Shown here: piece after piece, positions 32,333-38,487 of the stretch | How the letters are laid out: every line of letters begins with the position of its first letter | How positions within the stretch are numbered: the stretch's first letter is position 1 | NCBI GenBank assembly: GCA_027487845.1 | Contig: JAIYCV010000003.1 | Span: 1-38,487 of the forward strand | Reading direction: 5' to 3' | DNA: 38,487 nt | Origin: Flammeovirgaceae bacterium | Lineage (GTDB): Bacteria; Bacteroidota; Bacteroidia; Cytophagales; Cyclobacteriaceae | Program-made: the position numbers and the translations under genes | The notes under the pieces: generated by a model | What the model saw: only the letters and a program-made list of their open reading frames with translations | The model's database searches: none | What the model was told of the DNA's origin: nothing

Positions 32333-34209
32333 TGCTCTACTTCCTCCACGGGTTCTTCTGCTTTTACCATATCCAATTCGACACGTAAGTTTTCGATGAT
32401 GAAATCTTGACGGTCGGGCGTATTCTTGCCCATATAAAACTCAAGTAGTTTAAGCAAGTGGCTGTCTTTGCCAAGTATCACAGGCTGCAGCCGGATGTTT
32501 TCACCAATAAATCCACCAAACTCGTCAGGCGATATTTCACCTAATCCTTTGAAACGAGTGATCTCTGGCTTACTTCCTAATTTATTGACAGCCGCTTGCT
32601 TTTCTTCTTCGCTGTAACAGTAAATGGTTTCTTTTTTGTTTCTAACGCGGAAGAGGGGTGTCTCTAAAATATATACATGCCCGGCTTTCACTAAGTCTGG
32701 GAAGAATTGTAAAAAGAATGTCATCAACAACAAACGAATGTGCATTCCGTCTACATCGGCATCGGTAGCAATAATCACTTTATTATAGCGAAGTCCTTCA
32801 ATGCCATCCTCAATGTTTAAGGCATGTTGCAACAAATTGAACTCCTCGTTCTCATACACCACTTTCTTTGTCAGCGCATAACAGTTTAGCGGTTTACCAC
32901 GCAAACTGAAGACCGCTTGTGTTTCCACATCGCGCGACTTGGTGATGGAACCACTGGCTGAATCACCCTCGGTGATAAAGATTACGGAGTCTTTACTCTT
33001 CTCGCCTTTATTATCGTCAAAATGGAAACGGCAATCGCGCAATTTTTTATTGTGGAGATTGGCTTTCTTAGCGCGTTCATTCGCTAATTTTTTAATACCC
33101 GCAATTTCTTTGCGCTCACGCTCTGACTGAAGAATACGCTTGAGCATCGCCTCAGCAGTGGCAGGATTTTTATGTAAATAGATTTCCAGTTCTTTTGCTA
33201 CATAATCGCCCACAAAACTTTTTACCGATTGGCCCTCGGGTGCCATGTTGATAGAGCCCAACTTTGTTTTGGTTTGCGATTCGAACACAGGCTCTTGCAC
33301 TCTTACAGCGATGGCCGCAATTACGCTTGCGCGGATGTCGGAAGCATCAAAATCTTTCTTATAAAAATCACGAACCCCACGAATAAGTCCTTCGCGGAAA
33401 GCTGCCAAATGTGTTCCACCTTGGGTAGTGTTCTGGCCATTTACAAACGAATAATATTCTTCACCATATTGGTTTCCATGCGTTAACGCAACTTCTATGT
33501 CATTCCCTTTGAAATGAATGATTGGATAACGCATTTCTTCTGGATCTGCTTTCTGTTTGAGCAGATCAAGCAACCCATCTTTAGAAAAAAACTTCCGGGT
33601 GTTGTAATTAATGGTTAACCCAGCGTTTAAGAAAGCATAGTTCCACATCAAATCATCCAGGTATTCTGGAATAAAATGATAGTTTCTGAACATGGAGTTA
33701 TCGGGTTCAAATTCCACGTAAGTGCCATTCTTTTCATCACTTTTAGTGATCTTAGAATCAACTACAAGAACACCTTTCTTAAATTCCGCATACTTGGCTT
33801 GTCCTTCGCGATATGCCTCTACCTTAAAATAATTGGAGAGTGCATTCACCGCCTTGGTACCCACCCCATTTAACCCTACCGACTTCTGAAAAGCTCCACT
33901 ATCGTATTTGGCACCTGTATTAATTTTAGACACGACATCGACTACTTTGCCCAACGGAATACCGCGGCCATAGTCTCGCACAGTAACTTTTTGATCGGTA
34001 ATCTTTACATCAATGGTTTTGCCATGGCCCATCATGTGCTCATCGATGGAATTGTCAATAACTTCTTTTACAAGCACATAAATGCCATCATCTTTGGCCG
34101 AGCCATCCCCGAGCTTACCAATGTACATTCCAGGTCGAAGCCGAATATGCTCCCGCCAATCGAGCGATCGGATACTTGATTCGTTGTATTCAGAATTTTC
34201 TTTTGCCAT
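32329..34209 (-). CDS. parE: DNA topoisomerase IV subunit B
   Basis: 626 residues from the ATG at 34209; a TTG two codons earlier is less likely. GHKL ATPase motifs: [20 protein letters not shown] and [15 protein letters not shown]. The transducer domain follows. Toprim: [12 protein letters not shown] and [14 protein letters not shown]. The C-terminus ends at [11 protein letters not shown] plus a short tail. Size and lack of a large insert fit ParE. It powers strand passage for the ParC subunit encoded two genes downstream. A TACCTTTG box lies at 34298-34291, with a leader of about 80 bases. Confidence 0.96.
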   Translation of the reverse strand: MAKENSEYNESSIRSLDWREHIRLRPGMYIGKLGDGSAKDDGIYVLVKEVIDNSIDEHMMGHGKTIDVKITDQKVTVRDYGRGIPLGKVVDVVSKINTGAKYDSGAFQKSVGLNGVGTKAVNALSNYFKVEAYREGQAKYAEFKKGVLVVDSKITKSDEKNGTYVEFEPDNSMFRNYHFIPEYLDDLMWNYAFLNAGLTINYNTRKFFSKDGLLDLLKQKADPEEMRYPIIHFKGNDIEVALTHGNQYGEEYYSFVNGQNTTQGGTHLAAFREGLIRGVRDFYKKDFDASDIRASVIAAIAVRVQEPVFESQTKTKLGSINMAPEGQSVKSFVGDYVAKELEIYLHKNPATAEAMLKRILQSERERKEIAGIKKLANERAKKANLHNKKLRDCRFHFDDNKGEKSKDSVIFITEGDSASGSITKSRDVETQAVFSLRGKPLNCYALTKKVVYENEEFNLLQHALNIEDGIEGLRYNKVIIATDADVDGMHIRLLLMTFFLQFFPDLVKAGHVYILETPLFRVRNKKETIYCYSEEEKQAAVNKLGSKPEITRFKGLGEISPDEFGGFIGENIRLQPVILGKDSHLLKLLEFYMGKNTPDRQDFIIENLRVELDMVKAEEPVEEVEQ

Positions 34210-34240
34210 AATCAATCAGTCTTGAGTTGTTAGCTTTGAG

Positions 34241-34274
34241 TTGCGAGCTAATTCTCGAAACTCACAGCTCGTAA
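34241..34274 (-). repeat. Imperfect hairpin in the parE leader
   Basis: Arms TTGCGAGCT (34241-34249) and AGCTCGTAA (34266-34274) pair at 8 of 9 positions with a 16-base loop. It sits in the 5' leader of the parE operon, within a low-complexity GAGTT-rich stretch. Confidence 0.35.
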
Positions 34275-34290
34275 TTTGCGGCTAGGCTTC

Positions 34291-34298
34291 CAAAGGTA
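34291..34298 (-). promoter_or_regulatory. Putative -7 box of the parE operon
   Basis: The minus strand reads TACCTTTG, an exact TAnnTTTG match, 82 bases before the parE ATG. A TTG at the usual distance was not found, so the promoter is tentative. Confidence 0.4.
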
Positions 34299-34436
34299 AG
34301 GCATCATTCCACAAAATTTCGGCTAATAAAATAAAATCAGCGGATATCTCCATTGTTGGTTTTCGACCCTGAAATGAGTAAAAATCGCCAAACCCGGCAG
34401 TAACAAATTGATTTTCACCAAATCAGCGAAACTTGG

Positions 34437-34874
34437 TCAAACTTGTGGTTTACGGCTAAATTTTCGAAAAAAAAGATAAAACGGCCAGCTTAAGGAACTT
34501 ACAACCAGCAATATCAAACTTCCATACACAGCAAAACCCATGTTGCTGTAGTCATACCGCTCGTTGCTGTTAAAAATGTTAATGAAGCCGAGTGTGATTA
34601 TAAAAAATAGGTTAAAACAGATAATTAAGCCACAAAGCCACACCATAAACTCGGAAGATGGCCTCATTAAGCTAGGAACTAGGTAAACCAACACGTTCCA
34701 CCCAGCGATTACGGCAATGGAAATGTAAAAAAGCAGTTCTTTTGAAACCCTAACGGCATCTAGCTCACCATATACAACAACGCTTTCAGGCAAAGAGGCA
34801 TAAACGTAAAAGAACACGGCCAACAAGCCAATCAGCGAAAAAAACCAAACTCCCTTAAAAACAGTTTTTACCAT
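34437..34874 (-). CDS. Small membrane protein with four predicted helices
   Basis: 145 residues. Hydrophobic segments at about 9-27, 46-68, 77-100 and 112-137, with a basic C-terminus (FFRKFSRKPQV), so the C-terminus is probably cytoplasmic. The loop SLPESVVVYGELDAVRVSKELLF after helix 1 loosely recalls DUF1648-type proteins, but without the full motif. No function recognised. It faces a divergent lipoprotein gene and lies upstream of, but separate from, the parE operon. Confidence 0.75.
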   Translation of the reverse strand: MVKTVFKGVWFFSLIGLLAVFFYVYASLPESVVVYGELDAVRVSKELLFYISIAVIAGWNVLVYLVPSLMRPSSEFMVWLCGLIICFNLFFIITLGFINIFNSNERYDYSNMGFAVYGSLILLVVSSLSWPFYLFFRKFSRKPQV

Positions 34875-35002
34875 AAATTAAAATATCTCCGCGTCCGCGC
34901 ATCATCGATGGGTGCAAAACTAACCAATAAACACTTCAACCTAAACGATGTTTTTAGAATTGAATTGAACTTTCCTTTCTACCTTTCACCAAATTTCTGG
35001 CT

Positions 35003-35362
35003 ATGAAGAGTGGGTATTATTTTCTTTTATTAACTGCTTTTGTTGTTTCGTGCGAACGTCCTCTGCCCACCATTAGCGGTTTGGATGGCACAAAATGGAA
35101 AAATGATAAAAATGGCTGTAATGGGGCCCGTCAGTCCATGAGCACTTCGCTTGAGGAGCAAAAAACAAAACTTCAAGGGTTGAGTGAAACGCAAATACTC
35201 CAGCTGTTGGGTAGACCCGATCAAAATGAGCTCTACAAACGCAATCAGAAATTCTATTACTATTGGATTGCCGGCCCAGATTGTTCTACCGATTCAACTA
35301 AACTAAAACTAGGAATTCGCTTTACAGCGATGGGAATATCTAAAGAAATCTCATTTGATTAA
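35003..35362 (+). CDS. Small lipoprotein with BamE/SmpA-like domain
   Basis: 119 residues. Lipoprotein signal with lipobox VVSC (Cys17). Residues ~50-95 contain 'LQGLSETQILQLLGRPDQNELYKRNQKFYYYWIAG', the helix-turn-'lG.Pd' pattern of the SmpA/BamE fold often found in small outer-membrane-associated lipoproteins. One Cys in NGCNGAR and another in PDCSTDS might form a disulfide. The stop is one base before the ATG of the next gene (TAACATG), so the two are coupled. Exact function unknown. Confidence 0.75.
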   Translation: MKSGYYFLLLTAFVVSCERPLPTISGLDGTKWKNDKNGCNGARQSMSTSLEEQKTKLQGLSETQILQLLGRPDQNELYKRNQKFYYYWIAGPDCSTDSTKLKLGIRFTAMGISKEISFD

Positions 35363-35363
35363 C

Positions 35364-36389
35364 ATGAAGTTTTACACGATCGCCTTTTTCTGTTTTTCCA
35401 CGGTGTGTAATAGCCAACAATTTACTTTCATACCGTTAACAACTGGAGTAAATTCAAGCTTCCGCGGATTATCAATTGTTAATGATAAGGTTGCTTGGGT
35501 CAGCGGAAGTAAAGGCTGGTTTGGGCGGTCAGTCGATGGAGGTAAAAATTGGACTTTTACTCAATTAAAAGGATATGAAAAGCTAGACTTTCGATCGATC
35601 TATGCTTTTAACAAAACAACGGCCATCATTGCCAATGCTGGTTCACCTGCCCACATCCTTAAAACTACGGATGGCGGGGAGAATTGGAACGAGGTATACG
35701 TAAACAACGACAAAAACGCCTTTATTGATGGGGTTGATTTTTGGAATGCTAAGGAGGGGATCATTTTTGGTGACCCGATTAACTCAAGAATGTTACTTCT
35801 AAAAACACTCGATCAAGGTGAAACTTGGACGGAGCAGCCAGAATCAAATCGACCGCTGTTGAACGAGGGCGAGGCATCCTTTGCTGCAAGCGGAACTACC
35901 GTGCGCTGTGTTGGAGATAAAGCAGTGATAATTGCCACGGGCGGAAAAATTTCGAGACTTTGGATCTCGACCGATAAAGGCGCAAATTGGAAAACAACTG
36001 AAACACCTATTCTACAAGGACAACCAACGCAAGGCATTTTTTCAGTAGCGTTTAGCAAAGATCAAAAAACCGCTGTCATCGTTGGAGGGGATTTCCAACA
36101 AGACAGTTTGAAGAAAGACCATGTGTTTTATACGTTGGATGGCGGCTTGCGTTGGAATTCACCCATCACGCCTACTCGCGGCTACCGCGAATGTGTTGAA
36201 TATATAACTTCAAATATGTTGATTGCAACTGGCCCAACAGGAACAGACGTTTCATACGATGGCGGAAAAAATTGGAGTGCTTCATCAGATGAAAAGTCAT
36301 TTCATGTAATTCGCAAAGCCAGGAAAGGAAAATTAGTTGTGTTAGCTGGCGGTGAAGGCAAATTGAATGTGGTAAAAATTAATAAATAA
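35364..36389 (+). CDS. Secreted Asp-box (BNR/Ycf48-like) beta-propeller
   Basis: 341 residues from the ATG at 35364; a TTG three codons upstream was rejected. Signal peptide MKFYTIAFFCFSTVCNSQ. Six Asp-box motifs follow at roughly even spacing: SVDGGKNW, TTDGGENW, TLDQGETW, STDKGANW, TLDGGLRW and SYDGGKNW, indicating a six- or seven-bladed propeller. Ycf48-type and sialidase-type propellers share this motif. No sialidase catalytic residues are evident, so a binding or assembly role is likelier. Coupled to the BamE-like lipoprotein. Confidence 0.85.
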   Translation: MKFYTIAFFCFSTVCNSQQFTFIPLTTGVNSSFRGLSIVNDKVAWVSGSKGWFGRSVDGGKNWTFTQLKGYEKLDFRSIYAFNKTTAIIANAGSPAHILKTTDGGENWNEVYVNNDKNAFIDGVDFWNAKEGIIFGDPINSRMLLLKTLDQGETWTEQPESNRPLLNEGEASFAASGTTVRCVGDKAVIIATGGKISRLWISTDKGANWKTTETPILQGQPTQGIFSVAFSKDQKTAVIVGGDFQQDSLKKDHVFYTLDGGLRWNSPITPTRGYRECVEYITSNMLIATGPTGTDVSYDGGKNWSASSDEKSFHVIRKARKGKLVVLAGGEGKLNVVKINK

Positions 36390-36442
36390 GATTGTGAGAT
36401 TCCCCTCTTAATTTTTACTTTTAAAATATTGATTTAGATGGT

Positions 36443-37066
36443 ATGCGGACTCACAATGAAATTTTAGAAGAACTAAAGCAAAGCCCCGACCTGGCGCTGT
36501 TGATGAATGAAGCGTATAGTATTTTAAATGAGAATAACCTCAAGAGAACTGCCTTTTACAACCTGATAAAAGAATCCGACAAAGCTGAATACATAAATGG
36601 CGAAGCTATCTTCCATTCGCCTGTAAAATCAAAACACGCCTTGATATCTTCGAATCTTTCCTACCACCTGATTCATCATATCAAAACAACCAACAATGGC
36701 GGACGAGTTTGCATTGAAAAGGTAATGATTGAATTAACCCGCAACAGCTACGAACCCGATATTTGTTTTTTTAGAAAGGAGATTGCTGACACGTTCACCG
36801 ATAATCAAATGCTCTTCCCAGCTCCTGATTTTATTGTGGAGATTTTATCACCTTCCACCGAAAAGATTGATCGCGAGATAAAATTCAGGGATTATGCGCA
36901 GCATGGCGTAACGGAATATTGGATTATCGATCCTGAAAAGGAAACCATTGAGCAATACGAATTGAAACAAAAGCAATATGAATTGCTGGTGAAAGTTAAA
37001 TCAAATAGTGTAGATTCGGTTGCTATTCCGGGCTTTTCGGTATCGACCGAATCAGTGTTTAAATAG
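36443..37066 (+). CDS. Uma2-family (DUF820) putative restriction endonuclease
   Basis: 207 residues. The PD-(D/E)xK fold signature of the Uma2 family is clear in the C-terminal two thirds: AEYINGEAIFHSPVKSKHA, IEKVMIELTRNSYEPDICFF (active-site Asp), PDFIVEILSPSTEKIDREIKF (Glu-x-Leu-Ser) and 'YAQHGVTEYWIIDPE'. The N-terminal ~40 residues are helical. These proteins are numerous in cyanobacteria and Bacteroidota; nuclease activity is inferred from structure and the role is unsettled. It ends 12 bases before the stop of the gene fragment on the opposite strand. Confidence 0.88.
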   Translation: MRTHNEILEELKQSPDLALLMNEAYSILNENNLKRTAFYNLIKESDKAEYINGEAIFHSPVKSKHALISSNLSYHLIHHIKTTNNGGRVCIEKVMIELTRNSYEPDICFFRKEIADTFTDNQMLFPAPDFIVEILSPSTEKIDREIKFRDYAQHGVTEYWIIDPEKETIEQYELKQKQYELLVKVKSNSVDSVAIPGFSVSTESVFK

Positions 37067-37078
37067 CATTCTGATCTC

Positions 37079-37147
37079 TTAACTGTACAACGCATTTCTC
37101 TGATACACCCTTACCTTCTTTTTGGCTTCATCAATATTGTGGCGGAG
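37079..37147 (-). pseudogene. 3' end of a gene interrupted by the IS element
   Basis: The minus strand immediately beside the IS end is open for 22 codons to a TAA at 37081-37079, reading RHNIDEAKKKVRVYQRNAL before YS-stop. It looks like a coding C-terminus convergent with the Uma2 gene. The rest of the gene should lie beyond the other IS end, outside the window. Family not recognised. Confidence 0.45.
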
Positions 37148-37172
37148 TGAGGTGGTCCAGTTTAGCCGGACA
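37148..37172 (+). repeat. Left terminal inverted repeat of the IS
   Basis: Begins TGAGGTGGTCCAG and ends CCGGACA; 19 of 25 bases match the complement of the right end. It lies downstream of the orfB stop. Confidence 0.85.
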
Positions 37173-37299
37173 GTTATTTTGTCAGATTTTCCAAACAGAT
37201 ATTATTCAAAACGGAGGATGGTCAATCCATCCCCTCGTAGTGAATCAGTCTGTAATTGGGGGTGATCGCAAGGTAATATAAAATTTCATGTAGCTAATT

Positions 37300-38163
37300 T
37301 TATTGATTCTGTTTTTCAAATTTTAGTGGCGTTGAATATCCAAGCGATGAATGAAGCCGTTTGGTATTGTAGTATCTTTCAATGAAATCAAAGACTTCTA
37401 TGATAGCATCTTGCTTGCTTTGAAATGCACCTTTTTGAAGCAACTCGGCTTTAAACCTGCTAAAAAAAGATTCTGCAAAAGCATTATCGTACGGGTTGTC
37501 TGCCTCCGACATGCTTTGCCGAACCTGATACTGAGTAAGTAACTCTCGGAATGAATGCCCAGCGTATTGCCCACCACGGTCGGAGTGAACAATCAAACCG
37601 CTTGGTGGCCTACGTTTGTAAATAGCCATTTGCAGTGATTCTTTCACCAATGATTCTTCCATATGATTATCCAGTTTCCATCCTACGATATAACGGCTGT
37701 ACAAATCCATCCAAACGTTTAGATACAACCATTCTCCATAGGTAGTTGGAAGAAATGTAATGTCACCTACATAAACTTGATTGAGGCCTGTTGGCAAACC
37801 AACTTCTGCCAATAGATTAGGTGCATAACCTAACGTGTGCCTGCTCTGGGTAGTGCGCGGAACAAAGCTCTTAGGTTGAATTGCTGTTAGATCCTGTTCC
37901 TTCATCAAGCTGCGAACCTTATGACGCCCGATTGGATTGCCGTCTTGTTTAAGCGTTTCACTAATCCTTCTACTTCCGTAGCGCCTCCGATTTTCATAAA
38001 ATAGTTCTCGAACCTGTGCAGATTGTTCTTGCCGTTCTTGGCTGAGACCATAGGTGTTGCCTGAACAATACGCATAGTACGAACTGCGACTTAATTGCAG
38101 AATACCACATAACTGGTTAATCGGATAATTCATTGACTCGGTTTGGACAAACTCGTACAACAT
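37300..38163 (-). CDS. IS3-family transposase OrfB (DDE integrase domain)
   Basis: 287 residues. The N-terminal part (~30-85) contains the HTH_21-like region (YYAYCSGN ... RRRYGSRRISETL). The rve/DDE core has the first Asp in VGDITFLPT, the second in VHSDRGGQY and the Glu in DNAFAESFFSRFKAELL. All three are present. The C-terminus ends YNTKRLHSSLGYSTP as usual. It can start at its own ATG, but the -1 frame is open from the slippery A7G in orfA (KSLSHFQPTDLKMLYEF), so the active product is probably the OrfAB fusion. The DDE catalysis excises and inserts the element. Confidence 0.95.
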   Translation of the reverse strand: MLYEFVQTESMNYPINQLCGILQLSRSSYYAYCSGNTYGLSQERQEQSAQVRELFYENRRRYGSRRISETLKQDGNPIGRHKVRSLMKEQDLTAIQPKSFVPRTTQSRHTLGYAPNLLAEVGLPTGLNQVYVGDITFLPTTYGEWLYLNVWMDLYSRYIVGWKLDNHMEESLVKESLQMAIYKRRPPSGLIVHSDRGGQYAGHSFRELLTQYQVRQSMSEADNPYDNAFAESFFSRFKAELLQKGAFQSKQDAIIEVFDFIERYYNTKRLHSSLGYSTPLKFEKQNQ

Positions 38164-38165
38164 CT

Positions 38166-38435
38166 TCAGATCGGTCGGCTGAAAATGGCTAAGGCTTTTT
38201 TTAAAATATCCCGCTCAGCCTCTAATTGTTTCACCTGCTTGCGTAGATTCTCCAATTGCTCATTTCCGGAGGGGGCATCTACTTCTTTGCATCGATGACG
38301 CCATTGATACAACAAGGCTTCACTGATTCCAAGGGACCTGGCTACTGATGCAACGCTTTGTCCACTGGCTACTTGACGAAGAGCTTCTTGTTTAAACTGA
38401 TCATCATACTTACGAGGTCGGTTTTTCTTTTCCAT
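38166..38435 (-). CDS. IS3-family transposase OrfA (helix-turn-helix)
   Basis: 89 residues, matching HTH_Tnp_1: RKYDDQFKQEALRQVASGQS, then VASVARSLGISEALLYQWRHR. A C-terminal leucine-zipper-like segment follows (LENLRKQVKQLEAERDILKKAL). It binds the terminal repeats and dimerises. The stop lies 2 bases before the orfB ATG, in the frame needed for a -1 shift. Confidence 0.95.
   Translation of the reverse strand: MEKKNRPRKYDDQFKQEALRQVASGQSVASVARSLGISEALLYQWRHRCKEVDAPSGNEQLENLRKQVKQLEAERDILKKALAIFSRPI
38195..38201 (-). promoter_or_regulatory. Programmed -1 frameshift site (A AAA AAG)
   Basis: The minus strand reads TTTTAAAAAAAGCC near the end of orfA. The A AAA AAG heptamer allows a -1 slip, after which the frame is open through to orfB. 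This is the IS3-family signal for making the OrfAB transposase. Confidence 0.8.
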
Positions 38436-38461
38436 AGAAACACAAATTTATGTCATATTTG

Positions 38462-38486
38462 TGTCCGGATTTATTAGACCATCTCA
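38462..38486 (-). repeat. Right terminal inverted repeat of the IS
   Basis: Read on the minus strand it begins TGAGATGGTCTAATAAATCC and ends GGACA. It lies 27 bases upstream of orfA and marks the end of the element one base before the window ends. Confidence 0.85.
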
Positions 38487-38487
38487 A

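Larger units (their letters stand above)
37148..38486 (-). mobile_element. IS3-family insertion sequence, 1339 bp
   Basis: Terminal inverted repeats: left TGAGGTGGTCCAGTTTAGCC and right (complement) TGAGATGGTCTAATAAATCC, both continuing GGACA, 19 of 25 matching. Two overlapping-frame genes on the minus strand (orfA 38435-38166, orfB 38163-37300) and a slippery A7G between them are the IS3-family layout. All parts look intact, so it may be active. Only one base (38487) lies beyond the right end, so a target duplication cannot be verified; that base does not match the GAG that precedes the left end. Confidence 0.93.

Noticed and set aside
38484..38487. Target-site duplication of the IS
   Set aside because: Only one base lies outside the right end and it does not match the GAG before the left end; it cannot be called.

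Overview
The window reads as a chromosomal contig of a Bacteroidota bacterium, most likely in the Cytophagales. The evidence is the AT-rich composition, promoters of the TTG / TAnnTTTG type, many short-lipobox lipoproteins, IPT/TIG and SBBP beta-propeller exoproteins, a DUF4369-thioredoxin lipoprotein, a BlaI regulator coupled to an M56 peptidase that carries a TonB C-terminal domain, and a parE-DinB-parC operon. No rRNA, tRNA, CRISPR array or prophage was seen. The right end is one base beyond the terminal repeat of an IS3-family element and the left end is a broken repeat-rich protein, so both ends look like assembly breaks.

Layout. 1-5.6 kb: cell-surface genes (a broken SBBP propeller, a TIG plus sulfatase-modifying-factor-type lipoprotein, an unknown secreted protein, a double-TIG lipoprotein and a secreted esterase). 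5.6-7.4 kb: a BlaI / M56-TonB signalling pair behind a 36-bp near-perfect palindrome. 7.4-13 kb (minus strand): alaS, a small coiled-coil gene, gatB and a TlpA-like lipoprotein, closely packed. 13.1-16.7 kb (plus strand): two coupled M23 peptidases, a MerR regulator and dprA. 16.7-20.9 kb: HMG-CoA-lyase-type enzyme, murB, a 21-residue Lys/Ala peptide, a histone-H1-like basic protein, a dCMP deaminase and a small secreted protein. 20.9-26.4 kb (minus strand): sugar-dehydrogenase-type propeller, CPBP membrane protein, GNAT acetyltransferase, an unknown protein and a hybrid-sensing histidine kinase. 26.5-28.9 kb: an ABC-F ATPase with an elaborate promoter, then a decayed ParE/RelE-type toxin with its antitoxin. 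28.9-34.2 kb (minus strand): topoisomerase IV (parE, DinB-like, parC). 34.4-37.1 kb: small membrane and lipoproteins, an Asp-box propeller and a Uma2-type nuclease. 37.1-38.5 kb: IS3-family element inserted in the 3' end of an unknown gene.

Most of the window is ordinary housekeeping. The strongest anomalies are these. (1) The C-terminal segment of parC between an A10 and an A5 tract reads as a long basic Lys/Pro/Ala tail in the -1 frame, suggesting paired compensating frameshifts or recoding. (2) The toxin is a remnant with a nonsense codon, a frame change and an internal deletion beside an antitoxin that is still open. (3) Large dyads sit at the blaI-M56, abcF and alaS promoters. (4) An A17 tract lies inside a peptidase gene.
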